Assembly: GCF_000421825.1 (NCBI RefSeq)
Contig: NZ_ATXT01000013.1
Span: 310,001-374,000 of the forward strand
Reading direction: 5' to 3'
Origin: Humibacter albus DSM 18994
GTDB lineage: Bacteria > Actinomycetota > Actinomycetes > Actinomycetales > Microbacteriaceae
DNA: 64,000 bases
A program made the position numbers and the translations under genes. This document shows, in pieces, positions 33,073 through 42,352 of this stretch (its first letter is position 1; every line of letters starts with the position of its first letter). The notes under the pieces were generated by a model that was given only the letters and a program-made list of their open reading frames with translations, was not told where the DNA came from and made no database searches.

Positions 33073-33903
33073 ATGACTATTCATAGGGCCCACGGTTCTC
33101 ACCGGGAGGGTCCGTCAGACAACTACTCGTCGAGGCGTGAACGCCGGGATGCGGAGCGCCTCGGCGGTCGCAACGGTCGCGGGAGCCGGAAACGTCCACA
33201 CAATCGGTCGGCCGTGAGACGGCGGCAAGCCGCATCGGCGATGAGTCTGCTTATTGCCGCCTTGCTGACCGGCACGTATGCTCTGCCTGCTTACGCGACC
33301 GTGCCGTCCTCCACCGCACCTTTGGTCAATCGTGTGGCATCCGCAACTCACGAGAGACAAACCCTTCAAGTCGCCTCCGGCGAGTCCGCTCCTGTCGCGC
33401 GCGACACCTACGCGTCCGCCGCTGCACCTAAACCCTCCGCATCCGACCGCAGCAGCGGGATCATCGTTTCGAAAGTCGCCGGTGGTTCGATCCGCTGGCC
33501 GCTGGATGTCGCGGCGCCGATCAGCGATGGATTCGGGTACCGGACTGCCCCATGCGCCGGTTGTTCCTCATATCACGAGGGCATCGACATCAATCCGGGG
33601 GCCGGTACTCCGATCTACGCCATCGCCGACGGTGTGGTGCGAGAAGTGGGCAATCCATCCGGTGCTCTGGGCGTGTGCGCGATCATCGACCACCGGATCG
33701 GTGGAGAGATGGTGAGCAGTCTGTACGCGCACATGCAGCTCGGCTCACTCGCGTTGCGAGCCGGTGAAAGCGTCACCGTCGGCCAGCTGGTCGGTCTTGT
33801 CGGGAGCACCGGCGCCAGCACCGGTCCTCATCTGCACTTGGGCATCATGGTCGAAGGCGCCTTCGTCGACCCCTACGCCTGGCTCACGCAAAGGGTGGGC
33901 TGA
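33073..33903 (+). CDS. Secreted M23-family peptidase (LytM-like)
   Basis: A protein of about 276 residues. After a long basic head comes a signal segment (SAMSLLIAALLTGTYALPAYA). The C-terminal peptidase M23 domain has the zinc ligands in HEGIDINPG (HxxxD) and GPHLHLGI (HxH), together with APISDGFGYR at its start. Such enzymes cut peptidoglycan cross-links outside the cell, or act as LysM-type regulators. Start choice is uncertain: 33025 and 33241 are also possible, and no good ribosome binding site decides. The stop is 2 bases before the TlpA-like gene, so they form an operon. Confidence 0.82.
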   Translation: MTIHRAHGSHREGPSDNYSSRRERRDAERLGGRNGRGSRKRPHNRSAVRRRQAASAMSLLIAALLTGTYALPAYATVPSSTAPLVNRVASATHERQTLQVASGESAPVARDTYASAAAPKPSASDRSSGIIVSKVAGGSIRWPLDVAAPISDGFGYRTAPCAGCSSYHEGIDINPGAGTPIYAIADGVVREVGNPSGALGVCAIIDHRIGGEMVSSLYAHMQLGSLALRAGESVTVGQLVGLVGSTGASTGPHLHLGIMVEGAFVDPYAWLTQRVG

Positions 33904-33905
33904 GA

Positions 33906-34556
33906 GTGTTCGCTCGAAACGACCGCGACGCGCAGGCAGGTCGCCTGCGCGCGCGCGTCCGGGCTCGTGTGGTTCTCGCCGTCAGCACGGCGTTGTTGCT
34001 GAGCCTTGGACTCGCCGGGTGCACCAATGACGCGCTGGCACAGCAATACCGTGACGGCAGCAGTAAGAACTACGTCGCAGGCGATGGTTCCATCACCGAG
34101 ATCACGGTGAAGAATCGGGGCAAGCCGATTCGCTTCTCCGCGGACCTCGAAGACGGAACACCGATCACATCGAGCGCCTATACCGGTCGCGTCGTCGTCG
34201 TGAACTTCTGGTATGCCGGATGCCCGCCCTGCCGCGCCGAAGCACCCGACCTCGAGAAGACCTACACCGCGTTCTCGTCGCAAGGTGTGCGCTTCCTCGG
34301 CGTCAATGTGCGCGACCAGGCTGCGACCGCGCGTTCCTTCGCCTCCGAGTTCGGCATCACCTACCCGTCAGTGCTCGATGTCGACAGAGGCACCATGCAA
34401 TTGGCGTTCAGTGGGGTGGTGGCGCCGAACGCGGTCCCCACGACGATCGTGCTGGACAGAAATGGTCGGGTCGCGGCGCGAGTGCTCGGCAAGATTCCGG
34501 ACGCATCCGTACTCGAGGCTCTGATCACAACCGTTCTGAAAGAGCCCAGCCAATAG
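33906..34556 (+). CDS. TlpA/ResA-like thioredoxin lipoprotein
   Basis: A 216-residue exported thioredoxin. The signal peptide ends in the lipobox LAGC (about residues 35-38), and the thioredoxin active site is WYAGCPPC in VVVNFWYAGCPPCRAEAPDLE. PNAVPTTIVLDRNG provides the cis-Pro. In System II cytochrome c maturation, such proteins keep the haem-binding cysteines of apocytochrome reduced outside the membrane. The start is GTG 33906. It is followed by lgt, resB, ccsB and ccdA, which supports this role. Confidence 0.92.
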   Translation: MFARNDRDAQAGRLRARVRARVVLAVSTALLLSLGLAGCTNDALAQQYRDGSSKNYVAGDGSITEITVKNRGKPIRFSADLEDGTPITSSAYTGRVVVVNFWYAGCPPCRAEAPDLEKTYTAFSSQGVRFLGVNVRDQAATARSFASEFGITYPSVLDVDRGTMQLAFSGVVAPNAVPTTIVLDRNGRVAARVLGKIPDASVLEALITTVLKEPSQ

Positions 34557-34604
34557 CGACACACCGGCAGTTCCTTCTGCCACCTACATCACGAAAGACG
34601 ACTC

Positions 34605-35528
34605 ATGTTTCATCCGTTCAGCATCCCGAGCCCTGATCCGGCGTGGGCGAAGTTCCAGCTGGGTCCGTTGACGATCCACACGTATGCATTGTGCATTCTG
34701 GCGGGGATCATCGCTGCCGTGCTGATCACGTCCTCCCGGCTGCATCGCCGTGGTGCGCCTCGCGGTGTGGTGATCGACATCCTGATCTGGGCGGTGCCGC
34801 TGGGCCTGGTCGGGGCCCGTTTCTACCACGTGTTCACGCACACAGGCGACTACTTCTATCCCGGCGCGAATCTGTGGAACGTGTTCGCGATCTGGGACGG
34901 CGGCAACGCCCTCTACGGTTCCCTTCTCGGCGGCGCGGTGGGTGCCCTGATCGGATGCCGTCGCGCCGGAATCCGATTCTGGTCCTTCGCCGACGCTCTC
35001 GCCCCTGGCCTGCTGGTCGCACAATCGTTGGGCCGGTTCGGGAACTACTTCAACCACGAACTCTTCGGCCTGCCCACCACACTGCCCTGGGGGTTGCAGA
35101 TCGAGTCGACGAACCCGAAGTTCCCGCCCGGCCTCCCCGCCGGCACCCTGTTCCATCCCCTGTTCCTCTACGAGATCCTCTGGAACCTGACCGGAGTGGC
35201 CATCATCCTGATCCTGGAACGACGACTGAACCTGCGATGGGGTCGCGCCTTCGCGACCTACCTGATCTGGTACGGCATCGGCCGCAGCTGGCTGGAAGCC
35301 ATCCGCATCGACCCGACCAGCGACGGCTTCCTCGGCATCCCCGCCAACGACTGGGCATCCTTCACCGCCATCGCCGCCGGCATCGTGCTCCTCGTCATCC
35401 AAACCAGACGACACCCCGACACCGAACCCGACCCCTACCTCCCCGGACACCCACCACGGACCGCGAACAACAGTTCAGTCCGCGAGTCCGATCGGGTCCC
35501 GACTTCCGAGAGCGGGAATCGTGCGTGA
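34605..35528 (+). CDS. lgt: Prolipoprotein diacylglyceryl transferase
   Basis: A 307-residue membrane enzyme that transfers diacylglycerol to the lipobox Cys of prolipoproteins. The Lgt signature GRFGNYFNHELFG is complete, and the helix with VGARFYHVFTH and NALYGSLLGG match the catalytic region. About seven hydrophobic segments are visible. Finding lgt inside a metal island is unusual. It may be a second copy that serves the lipoproteins encoded nearby (TlpA-like, DUF305, multicopper oxidase). Confidence 0.93.
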   Translation: MFHPFSIPSPDPAWAKFQLGPLTIHTYALCILAGIIAAVLITSSRLHRRGAPRGVVIDILIWAVPLGLVGARFYHVFTHTGDYFYPGANLWNVFAIWDGGNALYGSLLGGAVGALIGCRRAGIRFWSFADALAPGLLVAQSLGRFGNYFNHELFGLPTTLPWGLQIESTNPKFPPGLPAGTLFHPLFLYEILWNLTGVAIILILERRLNLRWGRAFATYLIWYGIGRSWLEAIRIDPTSDGFLGIPANDWASFTAIAAGIVLLVIQTRRHPDTEPDPYLPGHPPRTANNSSVRESDRVPTSESGNRA

Positions 35529-35557
35529 TCGGTCCTCCATCCTGAACGGGAGGTGCG

Positions 35558-37258
35558 ATGACTCGATCGACTGAGCGCATCGACGCAGAGCCGACTGAAC
35601 GCACCCCGACCGCCGTGTCACAACCGCGCCTGGGAATCATCGGCTGGGGGCGCTGGGCATGGCGGCAGCTGACGAGCATGCGCACGGCACTGTTCCTGCT
35701 GTTGCTGCTCGCCCTCGCTGCAGTCCCCGGCTCGCTGTTCCCACAACGCACTGCCGATCCGAACGGTGTGGTCCAGTACTTCAAGGAGAACCCGGGTCTG
35801 GCCCCGATCCTCGACAAGTTCCAGGTATTCGACGCCTACACCTCGTTCTGGTTCTCCAGCATCTACCTGCTGCTGTTCCTCTCGCTGATCGGATGCGTAC
35901 TGCCACGCACCGTCCATCACCTGCGGGCGATCCGCACCGCTCCGCCCCGCACGCCGGCTCGCCTGTCGCGGATGCCCGGCTTCATCGCCCTCGACCTGAA
36001 CGACGACGGAAAGGCTACTGGCAGCGCGGTGACGGCCCCGGACGCGATCGCCGCCGCGCGATCCTTGCTGCGCAGGCGCGGATACCGGGTCGCGGTATTC
36101 GAGGGTGCCCAGACGAAAGACAGCACCGAGCTCTCGGTCAGCGCCGAACGCGGCTACCTTCGCGAGGCCGGCAACCTGGTCTTCCACATCGCGTTGCTCG
36201 GCATCCTGATCACGGTCGGTATCGGCGGCGGCTTCGGGTACAACGGCAACCGCGTCGTCGTCGAGGGACAGACCATGATCAACACCCTCGCCGCGTACGA
36301 CTCCTTCAACCCGGGCCGCTTCTTCACCGACGCCGAACTGTCGCCGTACTCGATCCGGCTGGACAAGTTGGCCGTCACGTATGAGACGCAGAACAAGGAT
36401 GCTCGCGGGCTGCCGACGGACTACACCGCGACTGTCACCGCTCGCACTCAGGACTCCCGGAACGGCTACAAGACCACGATCAAGGTCAACGAGCCGCTGA
36501 ACATCGGCGGCACCAACGTGTACCTGCTCGGGAACGGCTACGCGCCGCACATCACGGTCCGCGATCCACGAGGGCACGTCGTCTTCAGCGACTTCGTCCC
36601 GTTCCTGCCCCAGGATTCGAACCTCACATCCCTCGGAGTCGTGAAAGTGCCCGACGGCCTCCAGCAGCAGATCGGGATGATGGGATTCTTCTACCCGACC
36701 AAAGCGGTGGCGCAGAACGGCGCCTTCTACTCGTCCTATCCGGACGTGAAGGCACCGATGCTCACCCTGAATGTCTATTCGGGTGACCTCGGGTTGAACG
36801 GCGGAGTGCCCCGGTCCGTGTACACCCTGGACACGTCCCGGTTGAAACAACTGACCGGCGTGAGCACCGGCGTGAAATCGATCGAGCTTGCTCCCGGGTA
36901 CAGTCAACAGCTTCCCGACGGGCTGGGCTCGGTGTCCCTGGACGGCGTCTCCCGGTTCGCCTCCTTCCAGGTGAACCACGATCCGGCCCAAGGCTGGGTG
37001 CTTCTGTTCACGGTCTGCGCGTTCGGCGGCCTCCTCACATCGCTCTTCGTGCCTCGTCGAAGGCTGTGGGTGAAGGCGATCGGGCAGGCATCCGGACCGC
37101 TCCGACTCGAGTATGCGGGCCTGGCTCGGGGCGATGACCCACAACTCGAGACGGTGGTCGAAACGCTGGCACAGAACCACATCGAGGCCCTTCGCAACCG
37201 CGACCCCGGCGCATCAGATGGTCGGCACCCAGAAGAGGACACAAGGAGAACAACATGA
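35558..37258 (+). CDS. resB: Cytochrome c biogenesis protein ResB
   Basis: A 566-residue membrane protein. The N-terminal region has transmembrane helices near residues 35-60 and 95-115, with the PGSLFPQR motif between them, then a third near 205-225. A large outer-face domain follows and a last helix lies near 478-500 (GWVLLFTVCAFGGLLTSLFVP). ResB works with CcsB/CcsA to move haem across the membrane and attach it to apocytochrome c. Its stop overlaps the ccsB start as ATGA. Confidence 0.93.
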   Translation: MTRSTERIDAEPTERTPTAVSQPRLGIIGWGRWAWRQLTSMRTALFLLLLLALAAVPGSLFPQRTADPNGVVQYFKENPGLAPILDKFQVFDAYTSFWFSSIYLLLFLSLIGCVLPRTVHHLRAIRTAPPRTPARLSRMPGFIALDLNDDGKATGSAVTAPDAIAAARSLLRRRGYRVAVFEGAQTKDSTELSVSAERGYLREAGNLVFHIALLGILITVGIGGGFGYNGNRVVVEGQTMINTLAAYDSFNPGRFFTDAELSPYSIRLDKLAVTYETQNKDARGLPTDYTATVTARTQDSRNGYKTTIKVNEPLNIGGTNVYLLGNGYAPHITVRDPRGHVVFSDFVPFLPQDSNLTSLGVVKVPDGLQQQIGMMGFFYPTKAVAQNGAFYSSYPDVKAPMLTLNVYSGDLGLNGGVPRSVYTLDTSRLKQLTGVSTGVKSIELAPGYSQQLPDGLGSVSLDGVSRFASFQVNHDPAQGWVLLFTVCAFGGLLTSLFVPRRRLWVKAIGQASGPLRLEYAGLARGDDPQLETVVETLAQNHIEALRNRDPGASDGRHPEEDTRRTT

Positions 37259-38271
37259 CCGACACACTGTCGCAGCTTTCGCTGCTGCTCATCATCGGGG
37301 CCATCGCGATCTACGCCGCCGCGTTCGTGACCTTCGCCCTCGATCTCGCCCGTCGACGTTCCCCCTCGGTCACCGTGATCAGCGCGGTCGCCCGGCATGC
37401 CGAAGCCGAAACCCCGACCTCGACCACGAGGCTCGCGAATGCCATAGGGAACACGGGTGTCCTCGTCCGCCAGTCGACCACGAGCGCGGACGCCCATGAA
37501 GAGCGGCCGCAGACGTCCGGAGTGTTGCGTGCCGCATTCGTGCTGACGCTCGTGGGATTCGGCCTGCACCTAGGGGCGGACGTTCTTCGAGGAATTGCCG
37601 CCGGCCGCGTCCCGTGGGCGAACATGTGGGAGTTCTCCATGACCGGCACCCTCATCATCGTCGGTGTCTTCCTGCTCGTGACACTCAAGTACGACCTCCG
37701 GTTCCTGGGCACGTTCGTCATCGGACTCGTACTCCTGCTGCTGGGAATCGCAAGCGCACGGTACTACGTTCCCGTCGCACCGCTGCCTCCGGCGCTGCAG
37801 TCGTACTGGCTGGTGATCCATGTCATCGTCGCGATCATCGCCACCGGCTTCTTCGCTCTCGGGTTCGCGCTTTCCGGCGTTCAGCTCCTGAAGGCGCGAC
37901 GAGAGCGTCAAGAGACCGATGCGCGGCCGCCGCAGTTCGCCTTCCTTCGCACCCTGCCGAAATGGGCGGCGCTGGAGAACCTCGCCTACCGGATGAACAT
38001 CGTCGGATTCATCCTCTGGACCTTCACTCTCATCGCCGGCGCGATCTGGGCAGAGAAGGCCTGGGGCCGCTACTGGGGTTGGGACACCAAAGAAGTCTGG
38101 ACGTTCATCATCTGGGTCCTCTACGCCGGGTACATCCACGCCCGGGCGACCCGCGGCTGGCGCGGTTCGCGGTCGGCGTGGTTGGCACTCATCGGGTTCA
38201 GCGCCGTGATGTTCAACTTCGGCATCGTCAACGTCTTCTTCAAGGGTCTCCACTCCTACAGCGGCCTCTGA
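37255..38271 (+). CDS. ccsB: Cytochrome c haem lyase subunit CcsB/CcsA (ResC)
   Basis: A 338-residue polytopic protein with about eight helices. It has the WWD-type haem-handling motif WGRYWGWDTKEVWTFIIW and conserved His residues in LHLGADV, VIHVIVA and GYIHAR, which ligate haem in the membrane and at its outer face. Translationally coupled to resB, together they form the System II synthetase. Confidence 0.94.
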   Translation: MTDTLSQLSLLLIIGAIAIYAAAFVTFALDLARRRSPSVTVISAVARHAEAETPTSTTRLANAIGNTGVLVRQSTTSADAHEERPQTSGVLRAAFVLTLVGFGLHLGADVLRGIAAGRVPWANMWEFSMTGTLIIVGVFLLVTLKYDLRFLGTFVIGLVLLLLGIASARYYVPVAPLPPALQSYWLVIHVIVAIIATGFFALGFALSGVQLLKARRERQETDARPPQFAFLRTLPKWAALENLAYRMNIVGFILWTFTLIAGAIWAEKAWGRYWGWDTKEVWTFIIWVLYAGYIHARATRGWRGSRSAWLALIGFSAVMFNFGIVNVFFKGLHSYSGL

Positions 38272-38315
38272 ACACGAGACGTATGAGCCGCCATTCGAAC
38301 CGAAAGGACATATTC

Positions 38316-38591
38316 GTGCCCAAGAAGAACGAACCGCCGCGCAAGCGTTCGACGCACGCGGAGATTGAGAAGACGCCTGAACAGCTCCGCGCGGCCTACC
38401 GACGCAAACGACGATTCCGCGTGATCGGCTGGAGCGTCATGTCCGTTGGTGCAGCGGTCGCGCTGCAACATTGGCTCGCCCATCTCGGAGCCTTCGGTGC
38501 CCAACCGCCGGGTTGGATCGATCTCGCAGCCGGCTATCCCATGGCCGGCCTGCTCATCCTTGCCGGAGCAATAACCGTGAGCCAGAAGTGA
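38316..38591 (+). CDS. Small two-helix membrane protein in ccs operon
   Basis: A 91-residue protein starting at GTG 38316, with AAAGGA 8 bases upstream. A charged N-terminal half ([22 protein letters not shown]) is followed by two hydrophobic segments ([20 protein letters not shown] and [17 protein letters not shown]). Proteins of this kind are frequent between ccsB and ccdA in actinobacteria. I know of no assigned function; a stabilising subunit of the System II complex is a guess. Confidence 0.72.
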   Translation: MPKKNEPPRKRSTHAEIEKTPEQLRAAYRRKRRFRVIGWSVMSVGAAVALQHWLAHLGAFGAQPPGWIDLAAGYPMAGLLILAGAITVSQK

Positions 38592-38640
38592 GTCGGGAGA
38601 CCACCAGCATCGCCATACTGATCAGGACAGGCTCCCGGTA

Positions 38641-39384
38641 ATGGGATCGGCATTCGCAGCGATCGTCTCCAACGGCCAGCTTCTTCTTGCCATCCCCGTC
38701 GCGATCCTCGCCGGCGCCGTCTCGTTCGCCTCGCCCTGCGTCCTGCCGCTCGTACCGGGCTACCTCGGCTATGTCAGCGGAATGGCCGATGGTACCGCTG
38801 GACGCTCACGTCGGCGCACCGTGGCGGGAGTGGTGCTCTTCGTCCTCGGGTTCGCTGTGGTGTTCATCGCGTATGGTGCCGCAGCGGGCGCATTCGGCTC
38901 CTGGCTGATCCGCTGGCAAGACGTTCTCACCAGAGTCCTCGGCATCATCGTCGTGCTCATGGGATTGGCGTTCGTCGGCGCGTTCTCCCTCCTGCAGCGC
39001 ACGATCAAGCTCCCCGCCCGACCCTCGACCGGCGTCGCGGGAGCACCACTTCTCGGCATGGTGTTCGGACTCGGCTGGACGCCGTGCATCGGTCCGACGC
39101 TGGCCGCGGTTCTCTCGCTCAGCCTGTCCAGCCAATCCGCGGCCCGCGGTGCCCTACTGACCGGTTTCTACGCCCTCGGGCTCGGCGTTCCCTTCATCCT
39201 GATCGCCTTCGGATTCACCTGGGCCGCCGGCGCGGTCGCGTTCCTCCGCCGTCACATCCGCGCCGTGAACCTGGCGGGCGGCATCCTCCTCATCGTGATC
39301 GGTGTACTCATGATCACCGGCCTCTGGACCGCATGGATCTACAGCCTCCAGGCGATGATCGGTGGAACGACACTGCCCGTCTAG
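38641..39384 (+). CDS. ccdA: Cytochrome c biogenesis transporter CcdA
   Basis: A 247-residue DsbD-type membrane protein with six hydrophobic segments. [18 protein letters not shown] and [15 protein letters not shown] carry the two membrane cysteines that pass electrons from cytoplasmic thioredoxin to outer-face thiol proteins, here probably the TlpA-like lipoprotein at 33906. It ends the cytochrome c maturation cluster. Confidence 0.95.
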   Translation: MGSAFAAIVSNGQLLLAIPVAILAGAVSFASPCVLPLVPGYLGYVSGMADGTAGRSRRRTVAGVVLFVLGFAVVFIAYGAAAGAFGSWLIRWQDVLTRVLGIIVVLMGLAFVGAFSLLQRTIKLPARPSTGVAGAPLLGMVFGLGWTPCIGPTLAAVLSLSLSSQSAARGALLTGFYALGLGVPFILIAFGFTWAAGAVAFLRRHIRAVNLAGGILLIVIGVLMITGLWTAWIYSLQAMIGGTTLPV

Positions 39385-39448
39385 CGGCGACACCGCAGAC
39401 GTTCCCCCAAGTGCTCTGGTCAACTCGCACTCTTGGTTCAGGTACGGC

Positions 39449-39465
39449 ATACCCGTAGCGGGTAC
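39449..39465. promoter_or_regulatory. CsoR-like copper operator (ATACCC-N5-GGGTAC)
   Basis: ATACCCGTAGCGGGTAC is a 17-bp palindrome only 10 bases before the ATG of the DUF6153-like gene. It sits inside a longer imperfect inverted repeat GGTAC...GGTACC. The same geometry recurs at 49885 (upstream of copZ-copA) and 61056 (upstream of the nuo-like operon). CsoR repressors bind GC-rich sites of this ATACCC/GGGTAT form, so copper induction of the downstream genes is likely. Confidence 0.7.
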
Positions 39466-39475
39466 CGTGGAACGT

Positions 39476-39916
39476 ATGATCCGGCTCGAGCGGTTGCGTG
39501 CAGCGCGCACGTTGCGCATCGCCACACGTGTCGTGATCACGCTCATCCTCGTCGTGGGCATCACTGCAATGCACAGCATGCTCGATGCATCCATGAACAT
39601 GCGGATGTCGTCGGCCTCTGCAGCCACAGCCACCCCGATGCCGCCGGATCCAACGGCTGCTGCGACCGCTGGTGCCGGTCATCGGCAGGCAGCGGATTCG
39701 GGCGAGGCCGGCACCGCATGCACGGATGCGATGTCCCACGGTGGGATGCACGCCTGCCTCTTCGTGGCGTCGCCGATCGTTCTCGCCGTATCAGCTTCCC
39801 CTGCGGTCGGCGAACAGCACGTGCCGTCGCCGCTTCGATCGGCGCCGAATGAGCAAGGGCGGTCAGGCGCGTTCGCGACCGATCGCGTGCTCGCACTCCA
39901 GGTGTTGCGGATTTAG
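39476..39916 (+). CDS. DUF6153-like His/Met-rich membrane protein
   Basis: A 146-residue protein. It has one N-terminal helix (TLRIATRVVITLILVVGITAMHSML), then a Met/His/Cys-bearing loop (MNMRMSS, GAGHRQAAD, CTDAMSHGGMHAC) and a second weakly hydrophobic stretch (FVASPIVLAVSAS). The Met, His and Cys residues suggest Cu(I) binding at the outer face. It is preceded by a CsoR-like palindrome and followed by a DUF305 lipoprotein and a multicopper oxidase, so copper tolerance is the likely theme. The activity is unknown. Confidence 0.65.
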   Translation: MIRLERLRAARTLRIATRVVITLILVVGITAMHSMLDASMNMRMSSASAATATPMPPDPTAAATAGAGHRQAADSGEAGTACTDAMSHGGMHACLFVASPIVLAVSASPAVGEQHVPSPLRSAPNEQGRSGAFATDRVLALQVLRI

Positions 39917-40001
39917 AGGTCGCTGGGGAGGGCTCTGTCTTCGGGCAGGCGGCACCTCCGACGCGTGTTCTCACTTTCCGTACCAGTATTTGGAGTACTT
40001 C

Positions 40002-40661
40002 ATGAAGTTCGCACCTCGCGCCGCCCTCGCCGGCGTCGTTCTGGCCGCCGGTGGTCTGCTCGCCGGTTGCACCAGCTCCGGGATGGGCGACATGCCCGGG
40101 ATGTCCCATTCCTCATCCACACCCGCTGGGACGCACAATGCGCAAGACGCCATGTTCGCGCAGATGATGATCGTGCACCACCAGGGTGCGATCGAGATGG
40201 CCGGCCTCGCCCCTACCCGCGCAGCATCCGCTCAGGTGAAGGATCTGGCGGTGAAGATCAAGGATGCGCAACAGCCCGAGATCGATGAGATGAAAGCATG
40301 GCTGAAGGGATGGGGGGAGCCGCTCACCATGCCCGAGATGGGTTCCGGATCAAGCCCGAGTCCTTCGGACATGTCTGGAATGGACATGTCGACCCCGATG
40401 CCGACCGACGGCGCCGGCATGAACTCGATGCCCGGGATGACTCCGCAGGACATGGCCCAGCTGAAGGCTGCGACCGGTCCGGCATTCGACAAGGCGTTCC
40501 TGAGCCTGATGATCCAGCATCACCAGGGCGCCATCGACATGGCCAAGCAAGAACAGTCAGGCGGCAAAGACACCAAGGCGAAGAAGCTCGCCGACAACAT
40601 CGTCAACTCGCAGTCCCAGGAAGTCACCGAGATGCAGGCGATGCTCACGTCCCTCGGCTGA
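40002..40661 (+). CDS. DUF305 lipoprotein, Met/His-rich, copper-associated
   Basis: A 219-residue lipoprotein with signal peptide and lipobox LAGC (about residues 20-23). The mature part has two ferritin-like DUF305 halves with the motif MIVHHQGAIEMA and its repeat MIQHHQGAIDMA. Between them is a Met-rich linker (MSGMDMSTPMPTDGAGM, GM repeats). His and Met in these positions suit copper binding outside the cell. TGGAG lies 7 bases before ATG 40002. It is followed by the multicopper oxidase and probably shares its copper-stress role. Confidence 0.87.
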   Translation: MKFAPRAALAGVVLAAGGLLAGCTSSGMGDMPGMSHSSSTPAGTHNAQDAMFAQMMIVHHQGAIEMAGLAPTRAASAQVKDLAVKIKDAQQPEIDEMKAWLKGWGEPLTMPEMGSGSSPSPSDMSGMDMSTPMPTDGAGMNSMPGMTPQDMAQLKAATGPAFDKAFLSLMIQHHQGAIDMAKQEQSGGKDTKAKKLADNIVNSQSQEVTEMQAMLTSLG

Positions 40662-40765
40662 CAGAAATGCCGGGCGCGACCGGGTCTCGGTGGCGTCCGG
40701 CACCCCCGCCGACAGCGTGCGCACGACAGTCCCCTCATCCCTTCCTTGACTCTGGACGACTACTT

Positions 40766-42280
40766 ATGCCCGACCTCACGAATCCATCTCACCCGATCAC
40801 ACGTCGCCGGCTGCTCGCTGCCGGTCTGGGAACCGCGGCGCTGGCAACCCTGGCCGGCTGCACCTCACCACCACCCCGACTCATCTCACCGACTTCATCG
40901 GCCGTCACCACCGCCGAAGAGGCGCGGCGGAGCACCGGCCGCGTCGTCTCCGCGACGTTGAATGCGCAGCCGATGCAGTTGGATCTTGCCGGCAAGATGG
41001 CGAACACCTGGGCCTTCGGCTCCACACCGGCCCCGACCATCCGGGTCAGCGCCGGAGACACCGTTCTTGCACAAGTCACCAACCAGCTGCCGGACCCCAC
41101 ATCCGTGCACTGGCACGGCGTGGCACTGCGCAACGACATGGACGGGGTGCCACCGCTCACCCAGAAGGCGATCGCGCCCGACAATTCCTTTGCGTACAAG
41201 TTCATCGCGGAGCATCCCGGGACGTACTGGTTCCACCCCCATGTCGGCACCCAGCTGGATCGAGGACTGTACGGGGCGCTGATCGTCGAGGACCCGCACG
41301 ATCCACTCCGTTACGACGAGGAGTGGGTCGTCGTGCTGGATGACTGGCTCGACGGGGTCACCGCCACTCCCGACCAGGTATTGAAACAACTCTCCAAAGG
41401 CATGGCATCGATGGGCATGGACGGCATGCTGATGCGGATGGGCAACATGCTGATGGGCACGAACTCGCCCCTGCTCGGCGGAGACACCGGCGACGTCTAC
41501 TACCCGGAATACCTGATCAACGGGCGCCCGCCCGCCGACCCGGAGACCTTCACCGCCAAACCCGGCTCACGCATACGCATCCGCTTCATCAACGCCGGCG
41601 GCGACACCGCGTTCCGCGTCGCGCTCGGCGGCCACGCGCTGACCATCACGCACACCGATGGATACCCGGTCGAGCCGAAAGACGTCGATAGCGTGCTCCT
41701 CGGGATGGGCGAGCGCTATGACGTCATCGTCACGGCCGGTGACGGCGTCTTTCCGCTTGTGGCATCGGCCGAGGGCAAGGATGCCGCCGGATTCGCGCTG
41801 CTGCGCACCGCCGCGGGAACAGCCCCGGCGCCAACGACGTCCATCCCCGAGCTGGTTTCCTCCCGGGTCGGCACCGCCGACCAGCTGGCGACGGCATCCG
41901 CGGTCCGCCTGCGCTCGAAGCCGGTGGACCGCACGCTGACCATGAAGCTGTCTGGCGACATGAGTTCATACGACTGGGCGATCAACAACCGTCGGTTCGA
42001 CATTAAGAAGCCTCTGCAAGACGCGCTACGGGTGCGCAAGGGCGAACGCGTGCGTTTGAAGCTCGTCAACGATACGAAGATGTGGCACCCCATGCACCTG
42101 CACGGCCACACCTACCAGCACCCGAACGGCGGGCCGCGCAAGGACACGTCGATCGTGCTGCCCGGCAAGACGCTGCAGGTCGAGTTCGACGCCGACAACC
42201 CCGGCCAGTGGCTCAGCCACTGCCACAACATCTACCACGGAGAGTCCGGGATGATGACCGTCGTCGCGTACGAACGATAG
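40766..42280 (+). CDS. Multicopper oxidase, Tat-exported lipoprotein
   Basis: A 504-residue cupredoxin oxidase. The N-terminus has a twin-arginine motif (ITRRRLLAAG) and a lipobox LAGC at 29-32. The copper ligands are the four expected groups: HWHG (SVHWHGVALRN), HPH (YWFHPHVGTQ), HPMHLHGH and HCHNIYHGESGM, which hold the type 1 and trinuclear sites. Such enzymes oxidise Cu(I) or metal-bound substrates and protect against copper. The start ATG 40766 gives a full Tat signal. It follows the DUF305 gene on the same strand. Confidence 0.94.
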   Translation: MPDLTNPSHPITRRRLLAAGLGTAALATLAGCTSPPPRLISPTSSAVTTAEEARRSTGRVVSATLNAQPMQLDLAGKMANTWAFGSTPAPTIRVSAGDTVLAQVTNQLPDPTSVHWHGVALRNDMDGVPPLTQKAIAPDNSFAYKFIAEHPGTYWFHPHVGTQLDRGLYGALIVEDPHDPLRYDEEWVVVLDDWLDGVTATPDQVLKQLSKGMASMGMDGMLMRMGNMLMGTNSPLLGGDTGDVYYPEYLINGRPPADPETFTAKPGSRIRIRFINAGGDTAFRVALGGHALTITHTDGYPVEPKDVDSVLLGMGERYDVIVTAGDGVFPLVASAEGKDAAGFALLRTAAGTAPAPTTSIPELVSSRVGTADQLATASAVRLRSKPVDRTLTMKLSGDMSSYDWAINNRRFDIKKPLQDALRVRKGERVRLKLVNDTKMWHPMHLHGHTYQHPNGGPRKDTSIVLPGKTLQVEFDADNPGQWLSHCHNIYHGESGMMTVVAYER

Positions 42281-42352
42281 CCCCCGTGTGTGGCCGACGC
42301 GCGATGTCCACACAGCGGACGGATGGCTCGGGGTCGATCGGTGCACGATCTG

